From positions 186,001 through 250,000 of the forward strand of contig NZ_JOJE01000002.1 of assembly GCF_000720255.1 (NCBI RefSeq): 64,000 nucleotides of DNA. Direction: 5' to 3'. The stretch comes from Streptomyces griseus subsp. griseus (GTDB lineage: Bacteria > Actinomycetota > Actinomycetes > Streptomycetales > Streptomycetaceae). The stretch's first letter is position 1. The number at the start of each line of letters is the position of its first letter. The notes beneath the pieces are model-generated. The model was not told the origin of the DNA. It worked only from the letters and a program-made list of their open reading frames with translations, and did not search any database. Below are positions 50,729 to 59,283 of this stretch, in pieces. The position numbers and the translations under genes are program-made.

Positions 50729-53296
50729 ATGAGCAGTCCGGCTACACCGCCCCGCTCCCTCGCGGAAGCGCTCCGCCGCAGGGACGACGTCTCCCTGGCC
50801 GCCCTCCTGCGCGCCCGCCCCGACCTCATCACCCCCGTCCCCACCGACCTCACGCAGCTCGCCACCCGCGCCGGCACCCGGGCCTCCGTCGTCCGCGCCC
50901 TGGAACGCCTGGACCGCTTCGCCCTCCAGACCGCGGAGGCCCTGGCCGTCGCCGCGGACCCGGCGACGTACGACGAACTGCTGGGCCTGATGGCCGGTGA
51001 CGACCGCGACCCGGCCGTCACCGCCGCGCTCCCCGCCGCCCTGGCGGCCCTGCGCGTGCAGGCCCTGGTCTGGGGCGCCGACGACCGCCTCCGGCTGGTC
51101 CGCACGGCCCGCGAACTGCTCGCCCCCTCCCCCCAGCACCCGTCCCCGACCGGCCTCGGCCCGACAGTGCAGGAGGCGACCGCGGGCATGTCGCCGGGCC
51201 GCATCCAGGACATCGTCACCGCCGCCGGGCTGCCCTCGACGCACGACGCCGTCTCCGCCGTGGCCTCCCTGACCGCCCTGTTCACCGACCGCGAGCACAT
51301 GGCGGCGCTGCTCGCCGAGGCCCCGCAGGAGGCGCGGGACGTCCTGTCCCGGCTGGTCTGGGGCCCGCCGTACGGCCAGGTCACCTCCGACCCCGCCGCC
51401 CACCTGCGCTGGCTCCTGGACCGCGCCCTCCTCGTGCCCACGGCGCCGGGGACGGTCGTACTCCCCCGCGAAGTGGCCCTGCACCTGCGGACCGGCCGCG
51501 CGCACCGCGAGCCCGAGCCCGTGCCGCCGACGGTGGAGGCGACGGCGGCGCACCGGCCCCAGATCGTGGACGCGACGGCGGCCGGGCAGGCGTACGCGGC
51601 ACTGGCGACCGTCGAGGAACTGCTGAAGGACTGGGACGAGGGCGGCCCCGCGGTGCTGCGGGCGGGCGGACTCAGCGTGCGCGACCTGAAGCGGACGGCA
51701 GTCGCCCTCGACCTGCCCGAGCCGGTCGCCGCGTTCTGGGTCGAGCTGGCGTACACGGCGGGACTGCTCGCGTCGGACGGGGAGGCCGACGAGCGGTACG
51801 CGGCGACACCGGCGTACGACGAGTGGCTGGAGCAGCCCGCGGCGCGGCGCTGGGCACGGCTGGCCGAGACGTGGCTGACCGCGACCCGCACCGCCGGGCT
51901 GGTCGGCGGCCGGGACGCCAAGGACCGGACGCTGTCGGCACTGGGCCCCGGTCTCGACCGCTCGGCCGCGCCCGAGGTCCGCCACCGCGTACTGACCCTG
52001 CTGGCGGCCCTCCCCGAGGGCGCGGCCCCCGCCGCCGAGTCCGTCCTGACCCGCCTCCGCTGGGAGCGCCCCCTGCGTGGCCCCCAGCAGGAGGACGACC
52101 TGCGCACCCGCCTGGCCCGCTGGACCCTCTCCGAGGCTGAACTCCTGGGCGTGACGGGCCGGGGCGCCCTGTCGACCCAAGGCCGGGCCCTGCTGGGCGC
52201 GTCCACGACGAGGGCACCGGAGCCGGGGACGGGCGCCGCGACTGCGCCCGGGGGCAGCCCGTCCGAGGCGGCCCCCGCCGGCCCAGGCGACAAACTCCCC
52301 GTCCACCACCACCCCACCCTCCGCCCGGAGCCCCTCTCCCCCGCCGAGCAGGCCGTCGCCTCCGCGGCCGCCGCCCGTCTCCTCGCCCCCCTCCTCCCCG
52401 AACCGCTCGACCACGTCCTGCTCCAGGCCGACCTGACCGCGGTGGCCCCGGGCCCGCTCAAGCGGCCGCTGGCCGACGTACTCGGCGTCCTCGCGGACGT
52501 CGAGTCGAAGGGCGGGGCGACGGTGTACCGCTTCACGCCCGCCTCGGTACGCCGGGCCCTGGACGCCGGCCGCAGCGCGTCCGACCTGCACGCCTTCCTC
52601 ACGGCGCACTCCCGCACGCCGGTGCCGCAGCCGCTGACGTACCTGATCGACGACGTGGCGCGCAGGCACGGCCACCTCCGGGTGGGCGCGGCCTCGGCGT
52701 ACGTGCGCTGCGACGACGACGCCGTACTGAACGAGATCCTCGCCGACAAGCGCGCCGCGGCCCTGCGCCTGCGCCGCCTCGCCCCCACGGTCCTGGCGGC
52801 CCAGGCCGACCCGGCGACGCTCCTGGAGGGCCTGCGCGCGATGGGTTTCGCGCCGGCCGCCGAGTCCGCGGAGGGCGATGTCCTCATCGCCCGCGCCCAC
52901 GCCCACCGCACTCCGCCCCGCACGGCCCCCGAGCCGGTCCCGGAAGGCCCGCCGGTCCCCGACGTCACCCTGCTCACGGCCGCGATCCGCGCGATCCGGG
53001 CCGGCGACCTGGCCTCCACCACCCCCCTGAAACCGGCGGAGACCACCGCCCTGGCCCCCGGTGAACTCCCCCGCACCAGCTCCGCCGAGACCCTCGCCAC
53101 CATGCAGGCCGCCGTCCTCACCGGCGCCTCCCTCTGGATCGGCTACGTCAACGCCGAGGGCACCGCCAGCCAGCGCGTCATCGCCCCCGTCCGCGTCGAG
53201 GGCGGCTTCGTCACGGCCTACGACCACACGGCCGACGAGGTCCGCACGTACCCACTGCACCGGATCACGGGGGTGGCGGAGCTCGCGGACGACTGA
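50729..53296 (+). CDS. Helicase-associated protein (XPB partner domain)
   Basis: 855 residues, no ATPase motif. The N-terminal and middle parts contain repeated winged-helix-like segments (LTQLATRAGTRASVVRALERLDRFALQTAEALAVAAD). The C-terminal region holds the helicase XPB/Ssl2-associated domain: ILQADLTAVAPGPL-type strand read here as VLLQADLTAVAPGPLKRPLADVLGVLADVESKGGATVYRFTPASVRRALDAGRS, followed by YLIDDVARRHGHLRVGAASAYVRCDD. A WYL-like tail ends it (WIGYVNAEGTASQRVIAPVRVEGG). It stands 74 nt upstream of the XPB helicase gene, and the two families are usually neighbours in actinobacteria, so a joint role in DNA repair or transcription is likely. Confidence 0.88.
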   Translation: MSSPATPPRSLAEALRRRDDVSLAALLRARPDLITPVPTDLTQLATRAGTRASVVRALERLDRFALQTAEALAVAADPATYDELLGLMAGDDRDPAVTAALPAALAALRVQALVWGADDRLRLVRTARELLAPSPQHPSPTGLGPTVQEATAGMSPGRIQDIVTAAGLPSTHDAVSAVASLTALFTDREHMAALLAEAPQEARDVLSRLVWGPPYGQVTSDPAAHLRWLLDRALLVPTAPGTVVLPREVALHLRTGRAHREPEPVPPTVEATAAHRPQIVDATAAGQAYAALATVEELLKDWDEGGPAVLRAGGLSVRDLKRTAVALDLPEPVAAFWVELAYTAGLLASDGEADERYAATPAYDEWLEQPAARRWARLAETWLTATRTAGLVGGRDAKDRTLSALGPGLDRSAAPEVRHRVLTLLAALPEGAAPAAESVLTRLRWERPLRGPQQEDDLRTRLARWTLSEAELLGVTGRGALSTQGRALLGASTTRAPEPGTGAATAPGGSPSEAAPAGPGDKLPVHHHPTLRPEPLSPAEQAVASAAAARLLAPLLPEPLDHVLLQADLTAVAPGPLKRPLADVLGVLADVESKGGATVYRFTPASVRRALDAGRSASDLHAFLTAHSRTPVPQPLTYLIDDVARRHGHLRVGAASAYVRCDDDAVLNEILADKRAAALRLRRLAPTVLAAQADPATLLEGLRAMGFAPAAESAEGDVLIARAHAHRTPPRTAPEPVPEGPPVPDVTLLTAAIRAIRAGDLASTTPLKPAETTALAPGELPRTSSAETLATMQAAVLTGASLWIGYVNAEGTASQRVIAPVRVEGGFVTAYDHTADEVRTYPLHRITGVAELADD

Positions 53297-53370
53297 TGGT
53301 GACCCGCCGGTGATCGTTCGGCGATAGGGCAGACTGGACGTTTGACCGTTGTGGAAAGGGTGTGCCGCGC

Positions 53371-55014
53371 GTGAATGGACCGTTGATCGTCCAGTCCGAC
53401 AAAACTCTGCTCCTGGAAGTCGACCACGAGCGGGCGGACGACTGTCGTCGGGCCATCGCGCCGTTCGCGGAGCTGGAGCGGGCGCCGGAGCACATCCACA
53501 CGTACCGGGTGACTCCGCTGGGGCTGTGGAACGCGCGGGCCGCCGGGCACGACGCCGAGCAGGTCGTGGACGCGCTGGTGGAGTACAGCCGGTATCCGGT
53601 GCCGCACGCGCTGCTCGTCGACATCGCCGAGACGATGGACCGGTACGGCCGGCTGACGCTGAGCAAGCACCCCGCGCACGGGCTGGTCCTCACGACCACC
53701 GACCGGCCGGTGCTGGAGGAGATCCTGCGGTCGAAGCGGGTCATGCCGCTGGTGGGGGAGCGGATCGATCCGGACACCGTGGCCGTGCACCCCTCCGAGC
53801 GGGGGCAGATCAAGCAGACGCTGCTGAAGCTGGGCTGGCCCGCCGAGGACCTCGCGGGATACGTCGACGGCGAGGCGCACCCGATCGAGCTCGCCGAGGA
53901 CGGGTGGGCGCTCAGGCCGTACCAGAAGCAGGCCGTGGAGAACTTCTGGCACGGCGGCAGCGGGGTCGTCGTCCTGCCCTGTGGCGCCGGGAAGACGCTG
54001 GTCGGGGCCGGGTCCATGGCGCAGGCCAAGTCGACGACGCTGATCCTGGTGACGAACACCGTCTCCGCCCGGCAGTGGAAGCACGAGCTCGTGAGGCGGA
54101 CCTCGCTGACCGAGGACGAGATCGGTGAGTACAGCGGGACGCGGAAGGAGATCCGGCCCGTCACCATCGCCACGTACCAGGTGCTGACCACCAAGCGGAA
54201 GGGGATCTATCCCCACCTGGAGCTGTTCGACTCCCGGGACTGGGGCCTCATCGTCTACGACGAGGTGCATCTGCTGCCGGCGCCCGTCTTCAAGTTCACC
54301 GCGGACCTGCAGGCGCGGCGGAGGCTGGGCCTGACGGCCACCCTCGTGCGGGAGGACGGGCGCGAGTCGGACGTGTTCTCGCTGATCGGGCCCAAGCGGT
54401 TCGACGCGCCGTGGAAGGAGATCGAGGCGCAGGGGTACATCGCGCCCGCCGACTGCGTGGAGGTACGGGTCAACCTGACCGACTCCGAGCGGCTCGCGTA
54501 CGCCACCGCCGAGACGGAGGAGAAGTACCGCTTCTGTGCGACGACCGCGACGAAGCGGAAGGTGACGGAGGCGATCGTGCGGAAGTTCGCCGGTCAGCAG
54601 ATCCTCGTCATCGGGCAGTACATCGATCAGCTGGACGAGCTGGGTGAGCATCTGAACGCGCCCGTGATCAAGGGCGAGACGTCCAACGCCCAGCGGGAGA
54701 AGCTGTTCGACGCCTTCCGGGAGGGCGAGATCAGCGTGCTGGTGGTGTCGAAGGTGGCGAACTTCTCGATCGACCTGCCGGAGGCGACGGTCGCCATCCA
54801 GGTGTCGGGGACGTTCGGGTCGCGGCAGGAGGAGGCCCAGCGGCTGGGACGGGTGCTGCGGCCCAAGGCCGACGGGCACAAGGCCCACTTCTACTCGGTC
54901 GTGGCACGGGACACCATCGACCAGGACTTCGCGGCGCACCGCCAGCGGTTCCTGGCGGAGCAGGGGTACGCGTACCGGATCGTGGACGCGGACGAGATGC
55001 TCGGCGAGAGCTGA
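53371..55014 (+). CDS. DNA repair helicase XPB (bacterial Ssl2-like)
   Basis: 547 residues, SF2 helicase. N-terminal damage-recognition-like domain (about 1-180) with GPLIVQSDKTLLLEVDHE, then RecA-1: Walker A VLPCGAGKTLVGAG (about 200-213) and DEVH box in VYDEVHLLPAPVFK (about 293-306), with GLTATLVREDGRE (motif III). RecA-2 holds VIGQYIDQLDEL, VVSKVANFSIDLPEATVAIQVSGTFGSRQEEAQRLGRVLRP (motifs V-VI). Bacterial XPB unwinds DNA 3'-5' and is linked to repair. GTG 53371 has AAGGG upstream at 10 nt. It follows the helicase-associated gene in the same direction. Confidence 0.94.
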   Translation: MNGPLIVQSDKTLLLEVDHERADDCRRAIAPFAELERAPEHIHTYRVTPLGLWNARAAGHDAEQVVDALVEYSRYPVPHALLVDIAETMDRYGRLTLSKHPAHGLVLTTTDRPVLEEILRSKRVMPLVGERIDPDTVAVHPSERGQIKQTLLKLGWPAEDLAGYVDGEAHPIELAEDGWALRPYQKQAVENFWHGGSGVVVLPCGAGKTLVGAGSMAQAKSTTLILVTNTVSARQWKHELVRRTSLTEDEIGEYSGTRKEIRPVTIATYQVLTTKRKGIYPHLELFDSRDWGLIVYDEVHLLPAPVFKFTADLQARRRLGLTATLVREDGRESDVFSLIGPKRFDAPWKEIEAQGYIAPADCVEVRVNLTDSERLAYATAETEEKYRFCATTATKRKVTEAIVRKFAGQQILVIGQYIDQLDELGEHLNAPVIKGETSNAQREKLFDAFREGEISVLVVSKVANFSIDLPEATVAIQVSGTFGSRQEEAQRLGRVLRPKADGHKAHFYSVVARDTIDQDFAAHRQRFLAEQGYAYRIVDADEMLGES

Positions 55015-55028
55015 CCGCCCGATTGCGG

Positions 55029-55208
55029 TTACTTACGGCGGACGCCGGCTTCCTCGCCGTACTCGCCGAGGATGATCACGTCGAAGGCGGCGCCCGCGAA
55101 CACCTTGATCGCGCGGAGGGCGTCGCCGAGGAGGTGGCGGGGTGCGTCGGTGAGGGGTGTCGCGCCGGACGGGCGACCGGGGGCTGGGGTGAAGGTCGCT
55201 GCACTCAT
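55029..55208 (-). CDS. Small hypothetical protein
   Basis: 59 residues from ATG 55208: APGRPSGATPLTDAPRHLLGDALRAIKVFAGAAFDVIILGEYGEEAGVRRK. A disordered start, then one amphipathic/hydrophobic helix (LGDALRAIKVFAGAAFDVIIL) that might be a short membrane or interaction helix, and a charged tail. It is convergent with the XPB gene (14-nt gap) and divergent from the HelR-like gene. Small proteins with this C-terminus are common in Streptomyces (recalled). Not assigned. Confidence 0.65.
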   Translation of the reverse strand: MSAATFTPAPGRPSGATPLTDAPRHLLGDALRAIKVFAGAAFDVIILGEYGEEAGVRRK

Positions 55209-55297
55209 GTCTCCATGGTGCGTCGGCGGGCATAAAGGGGGCATCGGTCCCAGGTCCTGATCTTCCGTACTACTTGGGTACCGTCCGGAGCCCAGGC

Positions 55298-55333
55298 TTC
55301 CCCTAGGGGTAGGGCTCCCCCTACTGGGGGAAA
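55298..55333. promoter_or_regulatory. Compound dyad upstream of the HelR-like gene
   Basis: CCCCTAGGGG (55300-55309 region) is a perfect palindrome followed by CCCCCTACTGGGGG (55317-55330 region); the outer ends read TTCCCC and GGGGAA, so the whole block is one imperfect dyad. It lies about 140 nt upstream of the helicase-like start. It was compared in mind with the rifamycin-associated element, but no match is claimed. Confidence 0.5.
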
Positions 55334-55472
55334 ACCGTTCGCGGCCTCCTCCCCCGCTCCCCTACAATCTCCGCTCTTGCCCGCCTCCCTCACGGAGTGC
55401 CGCCGTCCGGACGGAAACCGGTCGGCACATCGCAGCAGCGACCCAGCCCGCAGCACCTTCGGAGGCACCCCC

Positions 55473-57533
55473 TTGTCCACGCCCGTCGACGACGACCCCC
55501 TCTCCCGCGAGCGCGCCCACCTCTCGGGCTCCCGTGCGGCGCTGCGCGCCATGCGTGAGGACGTCGAGTCCCTCGACATCAGCGACGTCACCGCGAACTG
55601 GGTCAACGCCGAGGTCCTGGCCCGCCAGATCGACGAGCGCGTCAAGGCGCTGGCCGACCTCAGCGACACCCCGCTCTTCTTCGGCCGCCTCGACTACCTG
55701 CACTCCCCCGGCGCGGAGCAGGCAGAGGGCGCGGAGGGCGAACGCTTCTACATCGGGCGTCGGCACGTGCACGACCACGACGGCGACCCGATGGTCATCG
55801 ACTGGCGGGCACCGGTCTCGCAGCCGTTCTACCGGGCGTCGAAGAAGGACCCGATGGACATCGCGCTGCGCCGCCGCTTCGGGTACACCCGCGGCGACAT
55901 CACGGCGTACGAGGACGAGCACCTCTCCGACCCGGCCGAGGCGGCGACCACCAGCAAGCTGCTCCAGCAGGAGATCGAGCGGCCGCGTGTGGGTCCGATG
56001 CGGGACATCGTGGCGACGATCCAGCCGGAGCAGGACGAGATCGTGCGCTCGGGGCTCTCCGGCAGCGTCTGCGTCCAGGGCGGCCCCGGCACCGGGAAGA
56101 CCGCCGTCGGCCTGCACCGCGTGGCCTACCTCCTCTACGCCCACCGGGAGCGGCTCGCCCGCACCGGCACCCTGGTCATCGGGCCGAACCGGTCCTTCCT
56201 GCACTACATCGAGCAAGTGCTGCCCGCACTGGGCGAGTTGACCGTCAAGCAGGCCACGGTCGACGACCTGGTCGCACACGTCGAGGTCCGGGGCACGGAC
56301 GACGCGGCGGCCGCGGTCGTGAAGGGCGACGCTCGGATGGCGGAGGTGCTGCGCAGGGCGGTCTACGCGCACGTGAGCATGCCCACCGAGCCGGTCGTCG
56401 TCGTGCGCGGTTCGCGCCGCTGGCGCGTTCCGGCGTACGAACTCGAGGACATCGTCCGTGAGTTGCTCAACCGGGACATCCGCTACGGCGCCGCCCGCGA
56501 GGCCCTTCCGCAGCGCATCGCGCACGCCGTCCTGGTACAGATGGAGCGGGCCGGGGAGGCGCCGGACGACCGGGTGCAGGACGCGGTCGCCCGCAACAGC
56601 GCGGTGAAGGCGGCCGTGAAGGCGCTCTGGCCGGCCGTCGACCCGGCGAAACTCGTCCTGCGGCTGCTCACGGACGCGGACTTCCTCGCCGAGCACGCGG
56701 AGGGGGTCCTCGGCGCGGACGAGCAGAAGACGATCCTGTGGGCGCTGCCTGGATCTGGTAAAAGGGCGGTGCGGTCGGTGAAGTCCGCCAAGTGGTCGGC
56801 GGCGGACGCGGTGTTGATCGACGAGGTGACGGACGTCGTCGAGCGCACGCACTCCCTGGGTCATGTCGTCCTCGACGAGGCGCAGGACCTCTCCCCCATG
56901 CAGTACCGGGCCGTCGGCCGCCGCTGCACCACCGGTTCCGCGACCGTCCTCGGCGACCTCGCGCAGGGGACCACCCCCTGGTCCACCCGGAGTTGGGACG
57001 AGGCCCTGACTCACCTGGGCAAGTCCGACGCCGTGATCGAGGAGCTGACGGCCGGTTTCCGGGTGCCGACGGACGTCATCACCTACGCCTCCCGACTGCT
57101 CCCGCACATCGCCCCGGGCCTGACCCCGGTCGCCTCGGTCCGTGAGAACCCGGGCTTCTTCGATCTGCGCTCGATCGAGGACACCGCGGAAGTCGTCGCC
57201 GCGTGCGAGGAGTTGCTGCGCAACGAGGGCTCGACCGGCCTGATCGCGGCCGACGCCCGCGTCCCGGCACTCGCCGAGGCGCTCACGGCGGCCGGCATCC
57301 CCTTCCTCGCCCCCGGGGAGGAGACCACCCAGGAGACCCGCCTGACCCTCGTGCCGGCCTCCCTGGCCAAGGGCCTGGAGTACGACTACGTGGTGCTGGA
57401 CGAGCCTCGGGCGGTCGTGGACGGAGAGCCCGACGAACGCACGGGCCTGCGCCGCCTGTACGTGGCCCTGACCCGAGCGGTGTCGGGCCTGATCGTCACC
57501 CACACGGGGCCACTGCCGGAGCAGCTCGCCTGA
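55473..57533 (+). CDS. HelR/HelD-like UvrD-family RNA polymerase-associated ATPase
   Basis: 686 residues, SF1 helicase-like. N-terminal long helical arm (about 1-110) with RERAHLSGSRAALRAMREDV and the unusual RFYIGRRHVHDHDGDPMVIDWRAPVSQPFYRA, the HelD/HelR-specific block. Walker A in VCVQGGPGTGKTAVGLHRVAYLLY (about 200-223), Walker B VVLDEAQDLSPMQYRAVGRR (about 465), and C-terminal VLVPASLAKGLEYDYVVLDEP and LYVALTRAVSGL (motifs V-VI). HelD/HelR proteins displace stalled or rifamycin-bound RNA polymerase; HelR is a rifamycin-resistance factor in Streptomyces. TTG 55473 was chosen for the GGAGG 7 nt upstream. It is alone downstream of XPB. Confidence 0.9.
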   Translation: MSTPVDDDPLSRERAHLSGSRAALRAMREDVESLDISDVTANWVNAEVLARQIDERVKALADLSDTPLFFGRLDYLHSPGAEQAEGAEGERFYIGRRHVHDHDGDPMVIDWRAPVSQPFYRASKKDPMDIALRRRFGYTRGDITAYEDEHLSDPAEAATTSKLLQQEIERPRVGPMRDIVATIQPEQDEIVRSGLSGSVCVQGGPGTGKTAVGLHRVAYLLYAHRERLARTGTLVIGPNRSFLHYIEQVLPALGELTVKQATVDDLVAHVEVRGTDDAAAAVVKGDARMAEVLRRAVYAHVSMPTEPVVVVRGSRRWRVPAYELEDIVRELLNRDIRYGAAREALPQRIAHAVLVQMERAGEAPDDRVQDAVARNSAVKAAVKALWPAVDPAKLVLRLLTDADFLAEHAEGVLGADEQKTILWALPGSGKRAVRSVKSAKWSAADAVLIDEVTDVVERTHSLGHVVLDEAQDLSPMQYRAVGRRCTTGSATVLGDLAQGTTPWSTRSWDEALTHLGKSDAVIEELTAGFRVPTDVITYASRLLPHIAPGLTPVASVRENPGFFDLRSIEDTAEVVAACEELLRNEGSTGLIAADARVPALAEALTAAGIPFLAPGEETTQETRLTLVPASLAKGLEYDYVVLDEPRAVVDGEPDERTGLRRLYVALTRAVSGLIVTHTGPLPEQLA

Positions 57534-57811
57534 GTCGGACGCGCTCTGGGCGTGCCAGGAGGAACGCTGCCGAGCTGCGGGTATACAGTCCAGAGGCTTG
57601 GTCAAACTCCGTTCGCATCGAGTGTGGACCGTGGGGTTGGCTGTGTTCGGGCTCGTAGGCCTGGGGACGGCTGTCGCCGCCTTGGTGCGGCCCCAGCCCG
57701 GTCGGCCATCGGCTTGGTGCCGGTGTTCCCCGTGGTTCCCCGCTCGATCTGGCGCGCTCGTGGTGCACGTCTGCTGCCGAGCTCCCACAAGGGCTCTGCT
57801 TGAATCAGCCC

Positions 57812-58114
57812 ATGGCTTCCATCGGCGCACCGGACGAGACACGAGGGACGAAGGAGCTCGCGGTCTGGTGCGGCGGAGTGTCCGTGGCGTGCTGGTTTTG
57901 CTGCCCCTTCTGGACACTCGTCTGCTTCCTTGCGCTGCCCATGGCCGTCGTCGGCCTTGTGCGGGCCTACGTCGAGTACCGGGCGTCAGTGCGTGGCCGG
58001 GCGAGCAGGTCGCGAGCCGTGGTGGGTGGTGCGCTGTCCCTCCTGGGAGGAACAGCGGCGATCGCCTACGTGGTCTTTCTGGCCACCCACCCGGACCTTC
58101 CCGTCCAGGGGTAG
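57812..58114 (+). CDS. Small multi-spanning membrane protein
   Basis: 100 residues from ATG 57812: SVACWFCCPFWTLVCFLALPMAVVGLV and VVGGALSLLGGTAAIAYVVFLA are two hydrophobic segments separated by a basic loop RAYVEYRASVRGRASRSR, giving an N- and C-outside hairpin by the positive-inside rule. A cysteine-rich first segment (C-x4-C-C-x5-C) is unusual for such short proteins. The TTG at 57800 is an alternative start. No family was recognised. It lies alone between the HelR-like gene and cutC. Confidence 0.65.
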   Translation: MASIGAPDETRGTKELAVWCGGVSVACWFCCPFWTLVCFLALPMAVVGLVRAYVEYRASVRGRASRSRAVVGGALSLLGGTAAIAYVVFLATHPDLPVQG

Positions 58115-58160
58115 TGGTCCCCGGGCACACGGGCCCCCGGTCGAAGCGACTCGGCTCCGG

Positions 58161-58856
58161 CTACCGAGACGCGTCCAGAACCCTCCGCCACTGCGCCACC
58201 GCCGCCGCCGAGACCGGTCCCGCCCAGCCGTCGGGGCGGGCCGCGCCGCCGATGTGGAAGGCGTCGACGCCGGCGGCGAGGAGGGGCGGGACATGGTCGA
58301 GGCGGAGGCCGCCGCCGACCAGGATGCGCTGTTCGTAGCCGGGCTCCCCCTGCCTCGCCGCCTCCGTCAGCAGCGTGGGGAGCCCGTCGTCGACGCCGGT
58401 GGCCGCGCCCGCGGTGAGGTAGGTGTCCAGGCCGGGGAGCCCGTCCAGTTGCTTGCGGAGGGCGTCCCGGTCGGCGGCCCGGTCGATCGCCCGGTGGAAG
58501 GTCCAGGGGCACCCGTCGAGCACGCCGACGACCCGCTCCACCGCGGCCAGGTCCACTCCGCCGTCCGCGTCGAGGAACCCGAGCACGAACTCCTCGGCCC
58601 CGGCATCGCGCAGTTCTCCGGCGACCCCGGCCAGCCGGTCGACGTCCCCCGCGGCGAACCCGTCCGCGAGTCGCAGCATCACGCGGGGCGCGATGTCCAC
58701 GGCGGCGCGGACGCCGGCCACGGTCCGGGGTGACGGGGTGAGCCCGTCGGCCGCCATGTCGGTGACCAGTTCGAGGCGGTCCGCGCCCCCGGCCTGGGCG
58801 GCGACGGCGTCCTCGACGTCGAGGGCGATCACCTCCAGGACTGCACGCTTGCTCAT
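58161..58856 (-). CDS. cutC: CutC family protein
   Basis: 231 residues with the TIM-barrel CutC fold: LEVIALDVEDAVAAQAGGADRLELVTDMAADGLTPSP at the start, VMLRLADGF, EEFVLGFLDADGGVDLAAVERV, DGCPWTFHRAIDRAADR, and LVGGGLRLDHVPPLLAAGVDAFHIGGAARP at the end. Family members were linked to copper handling in E. coli, but the molecular activity is unclear. A DasR-like site lies 36 nt upstream, which would place it under GlcNAc/chitin control together with amino-sugar genes. It converges on the small membrane-protein gene. Confidence 0.9.
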   Translation of the reverse strand: MSKRAVLEVIALDVEDAVAAQAGGADRLELVTDMAADGLTPSPRTVAGVRAAVDIAPRVMLRLADGFAAGDVDRLAGVAGELRDAGAEEFVLGFLDADGGVDLAAVERVVGVLDGCPWTFHRAIDRAADRDALRKQLDGLPGLDTYLTAGAATGVDDGLPTLLTEAARQGEPGYEQRILVGGGLRLDHVPPLLAAGVDAFHIGGAARPDGWAGPVSAAAVAQWRRVLDASR

Positions 58857-58891
58857 GGGACCCCATTCGTCTCGGGCTCAGTTCAGGCACT

Positions 58892-58907
58892 ACAGGTCTA
58901 GTCCAAT
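58892..58907 (-). promoter_or_regulatory. DasR-responsive element (dre-like site) upstream of cutC
   Basis: ACAGGTCTAGTCCAAT matches the published dre consensus A(G/C)TGGTCTAGACCA(G/C)T at 13 of 16 positions, including the core GGTCTAG. It lies 36 nt upstream of the cutC ATG. DasR represses N-acetylglucosamine use genes, so cutC could belong to that regulon. Confidence 0.7.
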
Positions 58908-58968
58908 TGCGCCCAGCCTACGCCCCCGGACCCGCCACCCCCGCCTCCTGCCTCTTCGACCGTCGCCC

Positions 58969-59235
58969 TCAGAAAAAACCCCGCGCCCGCGTACTCCCGA
59001 AAGCGACCGGCCCTCCACCACCCGCATCAGCGCGGCCGGACAGTGCGCCACCACATCCCGCACCGTCCAGCGCCACCACATCCCGCACCGTCCAGCCGGG
59101 ACACGCGGCGAGCGGCAGGGCGAAGTCCGCGTCGGGCCGGGCCCGCAGCAGCGGCACCAAGACGTCCCGCTCGATCACCAGCAGCCTTCCGAGCAGTTCG
59201 GGGTCACGCACGTCGTGCGCATCCGTCGTCGTCAC
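58969..59235 (-). pseudogene. Maleylpyruvate-isomerase/DinB-type gene, broken by a 25-nt tandem duplication
   Basis: From GTG 59235 the frame reads VTTTDAHDVRDPELLGRLLVIERDVLVPLLRARPDADFALPLAACPGWTVRDVVA, the start of a MDMPI/TIGR03083-type protein. At 59046-59095 a 25-nt unit is present twice; since 25 is not a multiple of three, reading is thrown into a wrong frame. Removing one copy restores WTVRDVVAHCPAALMRVVEGR, but even then the sequence loses similarity after about 30 residues and stops near 58890-58969, far short of the normal 180-220 residues. So it is both frameshifted and truncated. Confidence 0.8.
59046..59095. repeat. 25-nt tandem duplication
   Basis: Two identical copies of a 25-nt unit starting CGCCACCACATCC lie side by side (59046-59070 and 59071-59095). 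The duplication is not in frame and causes the pseudogene above. Confidence 0.95.
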
Positions 59236-59283
59236 GGGCCCCACGCCAGGACGCGCCGGGAGGTCAGACGGGAGAATGGGGGC

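Noticed and set aside
49622..53260. 1212-residue minus-strand frame
   Set aside because: Only its last 327 residues (49622-50605) are real; the rest is antisense to the helicase-associated gene.
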